Positions 1 to 8,380 of a stretch of 64,000 nt of DNA are shown one piece after another (position 1 is the stretch's first letter; every line of letters starts with the position of its first letter). The position numbers and the translations under genes were made by a program. Below the pieces are notes generated by a model. That model had not been told where the DNA came from. It did not search any database and saw only the letters and a list, made by a program, of their open reading frames with translations. The DNA comes from an uncultured Oscillospiraceae bacterium (GTDB lineage Bacteria > Bacillota > Clostridia > Oscillospirales > Oscillospiraceae). Location of the stretch: positions 100,562 through 164,561 of the forward strand of contig CAKTGM010000001.1 in assembly GCA_934561515.1 (NCBI GenBank), given 5' to 3'.

Positions 1-957
1 CTGGAGGGCGATGATGAAGAGGATGAAGTAGAGGCACTGCCTGGGATTGACGAGCAGGATGAGGAAGGCGCTCGGGATCGCGCCGAGGAAGGGGCCGAAG
101 ATGGGGATGATGTTCGTCACGCCCACGAAGACGGAAATGATGGGCGTGTAGGGGAACTTGAAGATCGAGCAGCAGATGAAGCAGATGATGCCGATGATGA
201 GCGAATCGAGCAGCTTTCCGCGCACGAAGCCGCTGAAGATGCGGTCGGCCTCGGCCACGGCGCGCAGCGTGCGGCGATAGGGGACCTCGGGCAGCACGGC
301 GTAGAGCAGTTTTTTCGACTGGCGGGCAAAGCCCTCCTTGCGCGCAAGGAGATAGACCGAGATCATCATGCCGATGAGCAGGTTCTTAAGGAAGATGATG
401 ACGCTCCAGATGCCGCCCGTCACGGCGACGATGGCGACCTGCGCCTGCGGGATGACAGTGTCGGTGATCCACTTGACGAGCTTATCGTAGTAGTCGTTGA
501 GCGCCGAGAGCACCTGATCGGAGAGGACCTCGTCGGAGAAGAGCGTTTCATTCTCCACGAGCGCCGTCACCCAGTTGTAAACGGTTTTGTAGTAGCTTTC
601 AAAGTTGGCCGCGAGGGTCTTTACGCTCTCGACCAGCTCGGGGACGAGGATGGAGAACATGAGGTAGACCATCGCAATGGTGCAGAGCCATGCGAGGAGG
701 ATGCTCAGCCCACGCACGATAGAGGCCTTGGCGGCGGGGAAGCCGCGCTCGATGTAACGGCCAAAGAAGTCGACAATGGGCGCGAGCAGGTAGGAAAAGG
801 CGAGGCCGTAAATGACCGGCGAGAGGACGCTCATGAGCTTGTCGAAAAAGTCGAGCAGGACGCGGGACTGGAAAAACGTATCGTAAAATACCAGCACCAC
901 ACACGCCGAGGCCACCAGTGTGAGGCCGAGGCGCAGGTAGGTCTTATTGGTCTTCAT
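1..957 (-). CDS. AI-2E family permease, C-terminus cut by window edge
   Basis: The gene starts at an ATG at 957 and reads without a stop to the window edge, so about 319 residues are visible and the C-terminus is missing. It encodes a polytopic membrane protein of the AI-2E transporter/YdiK-PerM family (PF01594). Two hydrophobic segments lie in the first 70 residues, a charged extracytoplasmic stretch follows, and near the visible end there is the family-typical TNIIPIFGPFLGAIPSA segment. A GGGGGAG ribosome-binding site precedes the ATG. Family members export varied substrates and few are characterised, so the substrate cannot be assigned. The next gene is divergent across a 206-base gap. Confidence 0.85.
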   Translation of the reverse strand, partial: MKTNKTYLRLGLTLVASACVVLVFYDTFFQSRVLLDFFDKLMSVLSPVIYGLAFSYLLAPIVDFFGRYIERGFPAAKASIVRGLSILLAWLCTIAMVYLMFSILVPELVESVKTLAANFESYYKTVYNWVTALVENETLFSDEVLSDQVLSALNDYYDKLVKWITDTVIPQAQVAIVAVTGGIWSVIIFLKNLLIGMMISVYLLARKEGFARQSKKLLYAVLPEVPYRRTLRAVAEADRIFSGFVRGKLLDSLIIGIICFICCSIFKFPYTPIISVFVGVTNIIPIFGPFLGAIPSAFLILLVNPRQCLYFILFIIALQ

Positions 958-1025
958 AGGCTCCCCCTTTTGGGCAAAAAACGTTAAATGCTTGCTAAAA
1001 GTAGCTTACTATTTTTTGCTGGGAA

Positions 1026-1054
1026 TTGCAACCGCTCATTTCCTGTGTTATGAT
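1026..1054 (+). promoter_or_regulatory. sigma-70-type promoter of the lipid kinase gene
   Basis: TTGCAA (1026-1031) and TATGAT (1049-1054) are separated by 17 bases and lie about 110 bases before the start codon of the downstream gene. Assigned by consensus only. Confidence 0.6.
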
Positions 1055-1163
1055 ATTCTTCACCGACCGTTAACATTTCTTTTAAGCGGCGGAAAAGACG
1101 GCCGGGGCGGTATTTTTCGCGCTTTGGCCGCGTCTTATGAAGGGCAAGAAAGAGGAGGACCCA

Positions 1164-2057
1164 ATGGACAAAAAACTGCTCTTTATCGTCAATCCCCGCG
1201 CGGGCAAGCGCAAGTCGCGCGCGCCGCTGTTTGACGCTGTGTCGATCTATTCCGAGGCGGGCTATCTCGTCTCCGTGCACGTGACGTCGCACCCCGGAGA
1301 GGCGACGGAGCTTGCCGAGGATCTCGGTGCGTCGTTTGACCTTGTCGTCTGCCACGGCGGCGACGGGACGCTCAACGAAACGGTGAACGGCGTGATGCGC
1401 ATCCCGAAGGACAAGCGCCCGGCGGTGAGCTATCTGCCCGGCGGCAGCACGAACGACTTTGCCGCGAGCCTGAACATTTCCTCCAATCCCGCCGAGGCCG
1501 CGCTCTCCGCGATGCGCCTTGAGCCGCGCAAGCTCGACGTGGGGCGCTTCGGCGAGCGGAACTTTGTCTACGTCGCCTCGTTTGGCGCGTTCACGAAGAC
1601 GACCTACACCGTGCCGCAGGACATCAAGAACGTCTTCGGCCACCTTGCCTATATGCTCGACGGCGTGAAGAATCTCGACACGCTCTGCCCCTACCGCATG
1701 AAGATCACCGCCGACGGCGAGGTCTTCGACGGGGAGTATCTCTTCGGCGCGATCAGCAACTCCACGTCCATCGCGGGGCTGATGAAGCTCTCGAACGAAG
1801 AGGTGCTCTTCAACGACGGGCTCTTCGAGCTGCTGCTCGTGCCCGTGCCGCGAACGAGCGCGGCGATGCAGGCGCTCATCCTCGCGCTTGTGAACAAGGA
1901 TTACTATAATTCAGAGGGTCTGATCTTCCGCCATGTCCGCCATGTGACGGCGGAGACGGCCGAGGACATCCCCTGGACGCTCGACGGCGAATATGAGCCC
2001 GGCGCGCCGTTTGTGGAGATCGGCATCGAGGAAAACGGCCTTACGATGATGCTCTGA
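1164..2057 (+). CDS. Diacylglycerol kinase family lipid kinase (YegS/DagK-like)
   Basis: The 297-residue protein has the DAGK catalytic fold (PF00781). The glycine-rich nucleotide motif CHGGDGTLNE lies near residues 75-85 and the second conserved motif PGGSTNDFA lies about 25 residues later. Such enzymes phosphorylate diacylglycerol or related lipids at the inner face of the membrane, and Firmicutes use them to recycle diacylglycerol from teichoic-acid synthesis. I chose the ATG at 1164 because GAAAGAGGAGG sits at the right distance; an ATG at 1137 is in frame but lies upstream of that site. The gene is monocistronic, with its own promoter and a strong terminator. The exact lipid substrate is unknown. 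Confidence 0.88.
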   Translation: MDKKLLFIVNPRAGKRKSRAPLFDAVSIYSEAGYLVSVHVTSHPGEATELAEDLGASFDLVVCHGGDGTLNETVNGVMRIPKDKRPAVSYLPGGSTNDFAASLNISSNPAEAALSAMRLEPRKLDVGRFGERNFVYVASFGAFTKTTYTVPQDIKNVFGHLAYMLDGVKNLDTLCPYRMKITADGEVFDGEYLFGAISNSTSIAGLMKLSNEEVLFNDGLFELLLVPVPRTSAAMQALILALVNKDYYNSEGLIFRHVRHVTAETAEDIPWTLDGEYEPGAPFVEIGIEENGLTMML

Positions 2058-2108
2058 TCGCCGCGGACGATGAATGCGCGGCGGCAAAGCGAAAAAGACA
2101 ATGAGATC

Positions 2109-2140
2109 AAAAAGGCGCTCCCACGCGGGAGCGCCTTTTT
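2109..2140 (+). terminator. Rho-independent terminator after the lipid kinase gene
   Basis: A perfect 14-base inverted repeat (2109-2122 and 2127-2140) with a 4-base loop ends in five T. Confidence 0.85.
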
Positions 2141-2207
2141 GACCGCCTGCGACACGCATGACAAACGCGATGGCACGGATGACAAGAACTGACAAAAATG
2201 ACAAAGT

Positions 2208-2242
2208 TTGCCAAAGCGTGGCAACTGCCAAAACAGCGGCAA
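2208..2242 (+). promoter_or_regulatory. Tandem dyads, candidate activator sites for the sigma-54 promoter
   Basis: TTGCCAAAGCGTGGCAA (2208-2224) is an interrupted palindrome with TTGCC/GGCAA arms. It is followed one base later by a similar dyad with TGCC/GGCA arms (2226-2242). They lie about 95-130 bases upstream of the sigma-54-type element, the usual place for binding sites of sigma-54 enhancer proteins. The role is inferred from position and symmetry. Apart from these dyads, the terminator and the promoter, nothing else was recognised in 2058-2433. Confidence 0.45.
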
Positions 2243-2336
2243 TATGACGGAATTATGGCCTGACAGGGTGCGCCGAGACGGTAAAAATTTAGTATAAGCG
2301 ACTAAAAATCACTTTTTATACAGCGATGGAAAAAAG

Positions 2337-2352
2337 TGGAACGCTCTTTGCT
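2337..2352 (+). promoter_or_regulatory. Sigma-54 (RpoN) type promoter for the GcvP-like island
   Basis: TGGAACGCTCTTTGCT matches the -24/-12 consensus TGGCAC-N5-TTGCW at every fixed base except one. The diagnostic GG and GC doublets are exactly 10 bases apart. The predicted transcript start is near 2363, about 70 bases before the SDR start codon. In Clostridia sigma-54 promoters often control amino-acid catabolism (for example prd and bkd-type genes), which suits the genes downstream. Confidence 0.6.
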
Positions 2353-2433
2353 TATAGAAAAGTACCACATGAAAAAGAGTGAACTGGGGGCTCCCTCACG
2401 GGAGCGGCCACATTTTGAAAGGAGATCAATATC

Positions 2434-3228
2434 ATGATTCAAAAGGGAGATCCGCTGAACCTCACAGGTAAGGTTGCTGTTATCACGGGCGCCGGTTCCG
2501 GCATCGGTCTGGGCGTTGCCCAGATGCTTTCCGCCTACGGCGCAAGCGTCGCCATCGTTGACGTGAGCCCCAAGGCCGAGGCTGCCGCGCAGGAGCTGCG
2601 CGACGCCGGGCGCGACGCCGCCTTCTTCCAGTGCGACGTCACCAACGAGCAGAGCGTCATCGACACCGTCAATGCCATCGTCGCCAAGTTCGGCCGCATC
2701 GACATCCTGCACAACAACGCAGGCGTCACCGTCCGCAAGACCATCGACGAGCTCGCCGAGAAGGAATGGGATTTCGTTCTCGACGTGGGCCTCAAGGGCC
2801 TCTTCCTCATGAGCAAGCACGTCATCCCCGAGATGCGCAAGATCGGCGGCGGCTCCATCGTCAACACCGGCTCCGGCTGGGGTCTCAAGGGCGGCGATCA
2901 GGCGGCGGCCTACTGCGCCGTTAAGGGCGGTATCGTCAACGTGACGCGCGCCATGGCCATCGACCACGGCAAGGACAACATCCGCGTCAACTCCATCAAC
3001 CCCGGCGACACGGTCACCGCGATGATGATCAGCGAAGGCCGTCAGACCGGCGAGATCAAGAGCGACGCCGACATCGACGAGTTCCTCAAGTCCTGCGGCA
3101 GCGGCCGTCCGCTCGCCCGCATCGGCCAGCCCGAGGATATCGCCAAGGGCGTTCTGTTCCTCTGCTCCGACCTTGCCTCCTGGGTCACCGGCGCTGCGCT
3201 CGTCGTTGACGGCGGCGGCATCGCCTAA
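2434..3228 (+). CDS. SDR family NAD(P)-dependent oxidoreductase
   Basis: This 264-residue classical short-chain dehydrogenase has the cofactor motif TGAGSGIG near residues 18-25, the NNAG motif near 90, a catalytic Ser in NTGSGWG, and a YCAVK (YxxxK) active site. It ends with the family-typical TGAALVVDGG. It should interconvert a hydroxyl and a keto group. It is the first gene after the sigma-54-type promoter, with an AAAGGAG site before the ATG, and 44 bases separate it from the GcvPA-like gene. Automated pipelines would call it 3-oxoacyl-ACP reductase, but context favours a catabolic role on an amino-acid-derived or hydroxy-acid substrate. The specificity is unknown. Confidence 0.85.
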   Translation: MIQKGDPLNLTGKVAVITGAGSGIGLGVAQMLSAYGASVAIVDVSPKAEAAAQELRDAGRDAAFFQCDVTNEQSVIDTVNAIVAKFGRIDILHNNAGVTVRKTIDELAEKEWDFVLDVGLKGLFLMSKHVIPEMRKIGGGSIVNTGSGWGLKGGDQAAAYCAVKGGIVNVTRAMAIDHGKDNIRVNSINPGDTVTAMMISEGRQTGEIKSDADIDEFLKSCGSGRPLARIGQPEDIAKGVLFLCSDLASWVTGAALVVDGGGIA

Positions 3229-3272
3229 GCTTCGATACCCGACTTTAGATATAAACAGAAAGGACGACTGTA

Positions 3273-4667
3273 ATGAGTGTAAAAGGCTTCAAGAGCCATC
3301 CTTACATCCCCAACTCCGTTCCCGAAGTGGAGCAGGAGATGCTGCGCGAGATCGGTCTTACCTCTCTTGAGCAGCTGCACGAGGAAGTGCCTGACGAGAT
3401 CATCCTGAAGGACAACATGAACCTGCCCGAGGCCTTCGGCTCGGAGTATGAGCTGCGCCGCCACGTGGAGAAGCTCCTCAAGAAGAACAGCTCCTGCGCG
3501 GACAACCTCAACTTCCTCGGCGCGGGTTGCTATCAGCACTATGTCCCCGCCATCTGCGACGAGATCAACGGCAAGGGCGAATTCCTCACCGCTTACGGCG
3601 GCGAGAGCTACAACGACTTCGGCCGCTTCCAGACGCTCTTTGAGTATGAGAGCATGATGGCCGAGCTTCTCGACATGGAAGTGGTCAACGTGCCGACGAT
3701 GGACTACGCGCAGGCCGCCGCCACCGCCATCCGTATGGGCTGCCGCGTTGCAAAGCGCAGCGGCGCGCTCGTGCCCGCCTCCATGGACCGCGAAAAGCTC
3801 GCCGTCATCGTGAACTACTGCACGCCCGACCTCACGATCGAGGAGGTCAAGTGCGACGAGAAGACCGGCTGCATGGACCTTGCCGACCTCAAGGCGAAGC
3901 TGAACGACTCCATCGGCGTTGTCTACTTTGAAAACCCGAACTACTTCGGCGGTCTTGAGACCGGCGCCCGCGAGATCGCAAACGCCGCGCACGATGCGCT
4001 CGCGCAGTGCGTCGTCGGCGTGGACCCCATCTCGCTCGGCGTGGTCGCCGTCCCGCGCAGCTACGGCGCGGACATCGTCTGCGGCGACCTTCAGCCGCTC
4101 GGCATCCACATGAACTACGGCGGCGGCCAGTCCGGCTTCATGGCCACGATGGACGACCCGACCTACGTTCTCGAGTTCCCCTCCCGTCTCTTCGGTATCT
4201 GCCGCACCAACACCGAGGGCGAGTACGCCTTTGCCGACGTTGCCTATGACCGTACTTCCTTCGGCCACCTGCGCGATCAGGCCAAGGAATACGTCGGCAC
4301 GCAGACCGCCCTCTGGGGCATCACCGCCGGCGTGTATCTTGCCACCATGGGCCCCAAGGGCATGGAAGAGGTCGGCGAGACCATCATGCAGAACGCCCAG
4401 TACGCCGCGCAGAAGCTCGCGGCTCTGCCCAACGTCTCCCTGCGTTTCTCCGCGCCGTTCTTCAAGGAGTTCGTTCTGGACTTTGGCAAGACCGGCAAGA
4501 CCGTCGAGGAGATCAACAAGGCGCTGCTTGAAAAGCACATCTTCGGCGGCAAGGATCTCTCCCGCGACTTCCCCGCGCTCGGCCAGTGCGCCATGTACTG
4601 CGTGACGGAGGTCCACACCAAGGAGGATATCGACACGCTCGTTTCCGCGCTGAGCGAGATCCTGTGA
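3273..4667 (+). CDS. Divergent glycine dehydrogenase (P-protein) subunit 1-like protein
   Basis: At 464 residues this matches the N-terminal (alpha) half of split glycine decarboxylase P-protein (GcvPA) in length and order of motifs. Recognisable are the N-terminal FKSHPYIPNS/HPYIP-type segment, NFLGAGCYQHYVPA, EFLTAY, MMAELLDM and QPLGIHMNYGG. The substrate-site region is altered: the usual PYQPEISQG stretch after the TAY motif reads GGESYNDFG, and the NASLYDGATA-type segment reads NVPTMDYAQAAA. The alpha subunit carries no PLP lysine, and it should pair with the next gene product. True glycine cleavage needs GcvH, GcvT and Lpd, none of which is in the window, so a different amino-acid substrate is a real possibility. 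Confidence 0.82.
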   Translation: MSVKGFKSHPYIPNSVPEVEQEMLREIGLTSLEQLHEEVPDEIILKDNMNLPEAFGSEYELRRHVEKLLKKNSSCADNLNFLGAGCYQHYVPAICDEINGKGEFLTAYGGESYNDFGRFQTLFEYESMMAELLDMEVVNVPTMDYAQAAATAIRMGCRVAKRSGALVPASMDREKLAVIVNYCTPDLTIEEVKCDEKTGCMDLADLKAKLNDSIGVVYFENPNYFGGLETGAREIANAAHDALAQCVVGVDPISLGVVAVPRSYGADIVCGDLQPLGIHMNYGGGQSGFMATMDDPTYVLEFPSRLFGICRTNTEGEYAFADVAYDRTSFGHLRDQAKEYVGTQTALWGITAGVYLATMGPKGMEEVGETIMQNAQYAAQKLAALPNVSLRFSAPFFKEFVLDFGKTGKTVEEINKALLEKHIFGGKDLSRDFPALGQCAMYCVTEVHTKEDIDTLVSALSEIL

Positions 4668-4686
4668 TGAAAGGAGACGAAGGAAA

Positions 4687-6252
4687 ATGAAAAAAATCGA
4701 TAGAAGTTCCAAGGTTCGCACCGGATTCCATCAGGCAAAGTGGGACGAGCCTGTCATTTTCGAGCTGAGCCGCAGCGGCGAGCGCGGCATTCTGGTCAAC
4801 AAGGCCGACGCGCAGGTCGCCTCCAGCGTGGAGGGCGTGAACGCCCTGCCCGAATTCCTCAAGCGCAAGGAGGCCCCGGCCCTGCCGGAGATCTCCCAGC
4901 CCCGCGTGCTGCGCCACTATGCGCGTCTTGCGCAGGAGACCCTCGGCGCTGACGTGAACATCGAGATCGGCCAGGGAACCTGCACCGTCAAGTACAGCCC
5001 CAAGGTCAACGACCAGCTCGCAAACCTGCCCGAGATGCGCGAGATGCACCCCCTGCAGGATGCAAGCACCTGCCAGGGCATCATGGAGATCATGTACAAT
5101 ACCGATCTCTATATGCGCGAGATCTCCGGCATGGAGCGCTTCTCCTTCCAGCCCAGCGGCGGCTCTCAGGGCATTCTGGGCATGGCCTCCCTCGTGTACG
5201 CCTACTATAAGTCCCGCGGCGAGGAAAAGGAGCGCAACGAGATCATCACCACGATCTACTCCCATCCCTCGGATGCGGCTGCCCCGCACGTCAAGGGCTT
5301 CAAGATCATCTACCTGCACCCGGACGAAAACGGCTATCCCGACTATGAGGCCTTCAAGGCTGCCGTGAACGAGCACACCGCCGCCTTCTTCGTCGCCAAC
5401 CCCGAGGATACCGGCGTTTACAACAAGAACGTCCTCAAGTTCACCAAGCTCGTGCACGAGCACGGCGGTCTCTGCGCCTACGACCAGGCCAACGCCAACG
5501 GTCTTCTCGGCGTGACCCGCGCGCGCGACGCCGGCTTTGATATGTGCTTCTTCAACCTGCACAAGACCTTCTCCACCCCGCACGGCTGCGGCGGCCCCGC
5601 CTGCGGCGCCGTCGGCTGCACGAAGGAGCTTGAGAAGTTCCTGCCCGCGCCGCTGATCAGCTTCGACGGCGAGAAGTACTACTACGACTACGAGACGACG
5701 AACAATCCCGCCGCCATCGGCAAGATCCGCGAGTTCAACGGCGTTGCGCCGGTCGTGCTCAAGGCCTATGCGTGGATCCGCGCCATGGGTCCCGACGGTC
5801 TCTATCAGGTCGCCAAGACGGCCGTCCTCAACAACAACTACCTCTTCAAGAAGCTCATGGAGCTCCACTGCGTCGACGCGCCCTACATCCCCGGCAAGCA
5901 GCGCATCGAGCAGTGCCGCTACACGATCGAGACCCTCGCCAAGGAGACGGGCGTCGGCACGGCGGACGTGCAGCGCCGCATGATGGACTTCGGTATGCAC
6001 TACTGGCAGAGCCATCACCCGTACTATGTTCCCGAGCCGATGACCCTCGAGCCGACCGAGACCCCGTCCAAGGAGGATATCGACGAGTACATCGAAACGC
6101 TCAAGTACATCTTCAACGAGGCCTACACCGATCCCGAGAAGGTCAAGAACGCGCCGTATCAGAGCGTCTGCCACCAGCTGGATGAGTCCAACATGGACGA
6201 TCCCGCGCAGTGGGCCGTTACCTGGCGCTGCTATCTGCGCAAGTTCCAGTGA
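4687..6252 (+). CDS. Divergent glycine dehydrogenase (P-protein) subunit 2-like protein, PLP-binding
   Basis: This 521-residue protein resembles the C-terminal (beta) half of P-protein, GcvPB. The PLP-anchoring lysine is predicted at K293 in FNLHKTFSTPHG, and the cofactor-binding aspartate is kept in YDQANANG. Several normally invariant stretches differ: LGSCTMKYNPK reads GQGTCTVKYSPK, the SAHGTNPASA phosphate/substrate loop reads SHPSDAAAPH, and GGGGPGxGPVG reads GCGGPACGAVG. A fold-type I PLP enzyme is certain; glycine as substrate is doubtful. The gene has an AAAGGAGACGAAGG leader, lies 19 bases after its partner, and its stop overlaps the next start, so the products are probably made together. 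Confidence 0.83.
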   Translation: MKKIDRSSKVRTGFHQAKWDEPVIFELSRSGERGILVNKADAQVASSVEGVNALPEFLKRKEAPALPEISQPRVLRHYARLAQETLGADVNIEIGQGTCTVKYSPKVNDQLANLPEMREMHPLQDASTCQGIMEIMYNTDLYMREISGMERFSFQPSGGSQGILGMASLVYAYYKSRGEEKERNEIITTIYSHPSDAAAPHVKGFKIIYLHPDENGYPDYEAFKAAVNEHTAAFFVANPEDTGVYNKNVLKFTKLVHEHGGLCAYDQANANGLLGVTRARDAGFDMCFFNLHKTFSTPHGCGGPACGAVGCTKELEKFLPAPLISFDGEKYYYDYETTNNPAAIGKIREFNGVAPVVLKAYAWIRAMGPDGLYQVAKTAVLNNNYLFKKLMELHCVDAPYIPGKQRIEQCRYTIETLAKETGVGTADVQRRMMDFGMHYWQSHHPYYVPEPMTLEPTETPSKEDIDEYIETLKYIFNEAYTDPEKVKNAPYQSVCHQLDESNMDDPAQWAVTWRCYLRKFQ

Positions 6253-7355
6253 AAAAGTTAGGGCTGATCGTAAATCCCATTGCAGGGATGGGCGGCAGCG
6301 TCGGACTGAAGGGCACCGACGGCGTGGCGGCGGAGGCCGCCCGCCTCGGCGCCCTTCGCCATTCCGGGGAGCGCGCGGCGATCGCGCTGCGCGAGCTTTT
6401 GCCGATGAAGGAGGAACTGACGGTCCTCTGCGCAAGCGGGGAGATGGGCGAGGCGCTCGCCGAGCGCCTGGGCTTTCCCCATGTCGAGCGCGTGTATGAA
6501 GCCGGGGCGGAAACGACCTCGGACGATACCCGCCGCGCTGCCCTTGCGATGAAGGACGCTGACCTCCTGCTCTTCGCCGGAGGCGACGGTACCGCGCGCG
6601 ACATCTATGCAGCCCTTGGCGACAAGGCCGTGGCCGTCGGCATCCCCGCGGGCGTGAAGATCCACTCGCCCGTGTACGCCATCCGCCCCGAGGCGGCGGG
6701 CAAGCTGGCGCTCAAGTATCTTGAGGGCCGCTGCCGCCGCACCTGCGAGGCCGAGGTCGTCGACATTGACGAGGCGGCCTACCGCGCAGGGCGCGTGAGC
6801 ACGAGCCTCTACGGTTATCTCACCGTGCCCGACGAGCGCGACTATATGCAGCACGGCAAGGCGCCCTCGCCCGCGAGCGAGCACGCCCAGCAGTGCGCCA
6901 TCGCCGACGAGATGATCGACTGCATGAAGCCGGACACCTACTATCTCATCGGTCCCGGCTCCACCACGCGCACGCTGATGGACGAGCTGGGGCTGCCCGA
7001 CACGCTCATCGGCGTGGATCTCATCTGCAATAAGCAGCTTGTTCAGTCAGACCTCAGCGAAAGCGATATTTTAAAGCGCCTCGACGAAAAGCCGACGCAT
7101 CTGATCGTCACGCCCACGGGCGGGCAGGGGTACCTGCTCGGGCGCGGCAACCAGCAGCTCAGCGCAAAGGTGCTGCGATGCATCGGAAGGGAGAATCTCC
7201 ACGTTCTTGCCACGAAGGAGAAGCTCTTCCACCTGCGCGGACGCGCGCTGCTGGTGGATACCGGCGACGCCGAGGTGGACAAAATGCTCTCAGGATACGT
7301 CCGCGTTATCGTGGACTATCAGGAGGAGCAGATGTGCCGCATCGGCACGGAATAA
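6249..7355 (+). CDS. ATP-NAD kinase family protein, AcoX-like
   Basis: Translation starts at a GTG that overlaps the stop codon of the GcvPB-like gene (GTGA), giving 368 residues. The N-terminus LGLIVNPIAGMGG and the central FAGGDGTARD are the NAD-kinase/diacylglycerol-kinase fold signatures (PF01513). The extra C-terminal region places it with the long AcoX-type members seen in acetoin and other catabolic operons, whose reaction is not settled. The tight coupling to the P-protein-like pair indicates that all three serve one pathway. It is probably not the housekeeping NAD kinase, which is shorter. Phosphorylation of a pathway intermediate is possible but is inference. Confidence 0.8.
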   Translation: MKKLGLIVNPIAGMGGSVGLKGTDGVAAEAARLGALRHSGERAAIALRELLPMKEELTVLCASGEMGEALAERLGFPHVERVYEAGAETTSDDTRRAALAMKDADLLLFAGGDGTARDIYAALGDKAVAVGIPAGVKIHSPVYAIRPEAAGKLALKYLEGRCRRTCEAEVVDIDEAAYRAGRVSTSLYGYLTVPDERDYMQHGKAPSPASEHAQQCAIADEMIDCMKPDTYYLIGPGSTTRTLMDELGLPDTLIGVDLICNKQLVQSDLSESDILKRLDEKPTHLIVTPTGGQGYLLGRGNQQLSAKVLRCIGRENLHVLATKEKLFHLRGRALLVDTGDAEVDKMLSGYVRVIVDYQEEQMCRIGTE

Positions 7356-7399
7356 GAAAACAATCGAATACCGGACTATGCAGAAAAGGAGAAAGGCTC

Positions 7400-8185
7400 A
7401 TGTTAAAACAGGACTACCACTTCGAATCCCGCGCCCTGTACCCGGAGCTGAAGGGCAAGCGTGTTGTTGTGACCGGCGGCGCCTCCGGCATCGGCAAGGC
7501 CACCGCCAAGCGCTTTGCGCTCGAGGGCGCGCGCGTCGTTGTATTTGACTACAACGAAAAGGCGTTTGACGCGCTCAAAGAAGAGATCCCCGGCCTCGCC
7601 GGCACGGTCAAGGTCGACGTCAGCAGCGAAGAGAGCGTGAAGAACGCCTTTGCTGAAATGGACAAGCTCCTTGGCGGCATTGATATCCTGATCTCCAACG
7701 CAGGCATCTCCATCCGCAAGAAGTTTATCGACACGGACTTTGCCCAGTGGAAGCGCGTGATGGGCGTCAACCTGGACGGTATGTGCCTTTGCATCATGGA
7801 GGCGCTCAAGCGCATGAAGCAGGATAAGAGCCGCGAGAATCCCGGCGTCATCCTCTGCACCGCCTCCACCAACGGCATGGAGGGTCACCCCTTCTATACC
7901 GACTATAACGCCTCCAAGGCAGCCGTCATCAACCTTGTCCGCTCCGTGGCGCTCGAGCACGCCCCGTGGATCCGCTGCAACTGCATCTGCCCGGGCTATG
8001 TGCTCACTCCCATGCAGGAGGCCGAGTACACGCAGGAGATGTTTGACGAGTGCAACAAGGGCATCCCGATGCAGCGTCACGCCGACCCTGCCGAGGTTGC
8101 CGCGCTCTACGCCTTCCTCGCCTCGGACGAGGCAAAGTATATCACCGGCCAGCACATCCCCCTCGACGGCGGCGAAACGGCCTGA
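7400..8185 (+). CDS. SDR family oxidoreductase, second of the island
   Basis: The 261-residue protein has TGGASGIGKA near residue 24, SNAGISIRKK, a catalytic Ser in CTASTNGMEG, YNASK (YxxxK) and the C-terminal TGQHIPLDGGE. The start at 7400 follows AAAAGGAGAAAGG; a longer frame from 7178 overlaps the previous gene and is rejected. It differs clearly from the first SDR of the island, so the two probably oxidise different intermediates. It is the last gene before a hairpin and a new promoter. Confidence 0.85.
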   Translation: MLKQDYHFESRALYPELKGKRVVVTGGASGIGKATAKRFALEGARVVVFDYNEKAFDALKEEIPGLAGTVKVDVSSEESVKNAFAEMDKLLGGIDILISNAGISIRKKFIDTDFAQWKRVMGVNLDGMCLCIMEALKRMKQDKSRENPGVILCTASTNGMEGHPFYTDYNASKAAVINLVRSVALEHAPWIRCNCICPGYVLTPMQEAEYTQEMFDECNKGIPMQRHADPAEVAALYAFLASDEAKYITGQHIPLDGGETA

Positions 8186-8274
8186 TCCTTACCCTCCCGC
8201 CGCGCGCGGAAAGGGGAGGGAAACAACAGAACAGCAGCATTCAAAAAAACGGCAGCGCGATTACCGTTTGCCCG

Positions 8275-8308
8275 AAGGGAGGAGAAACGGTTTCGTTTCT
8301 CCTCCCTT
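8275..8308 (+). terminator. Hairpin ending the GcvP-like operon
   Basis: A perfect 14-base inverted repeat (8275-8288 and 8295-8308) has a 6-base loop. There is no good T run, so it may be an attenuator or RNA 3-prime-end stabiliser rather than a full terminator. Confidence 0.5.
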
Positions 8309-8315
8309 GCGCCAT

Positions 8316-8343
8316 TTGACATGAGGAAAGATCGGAGTATACT
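8316..8343 (+). promoter_or_regulatory. Strong sigma-70-type promoter of proC
   Basis: TTGACA (8316-8321), 16 bases, TATACT (8338-8343) is a near-perfect match. It gives proC a promoter separate from the sigma-54 unit upstream. Confidence 0.7.
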
Positions 8344-8380
8344 TTTCCTATCCGGGCCGGACGGCCTGTGGAAAAGTATA
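8338..8380 (+). promoter_or_regulatory. Inverted repeat overlapping the proC -10 box, candidate operator
   Basis: The 11-base arms TATACTTTTCC (8338-8348) and GGAAAAGTATA (8370-8380) are perfect and 21 bases apart. The left arm contains the -10 box and the right arm lies in the leader just before the ribosome-binding site. It could bind a repressor as DNA or fold in the RNA. Confidence 0.45.

Noticed and set aside
3273..6252. Complete glycine cleavage system
   Set aside because: No gcvH, gcvT or lipoamide dehydrogenase gene is present, and invariant P-protein motifs are altered.
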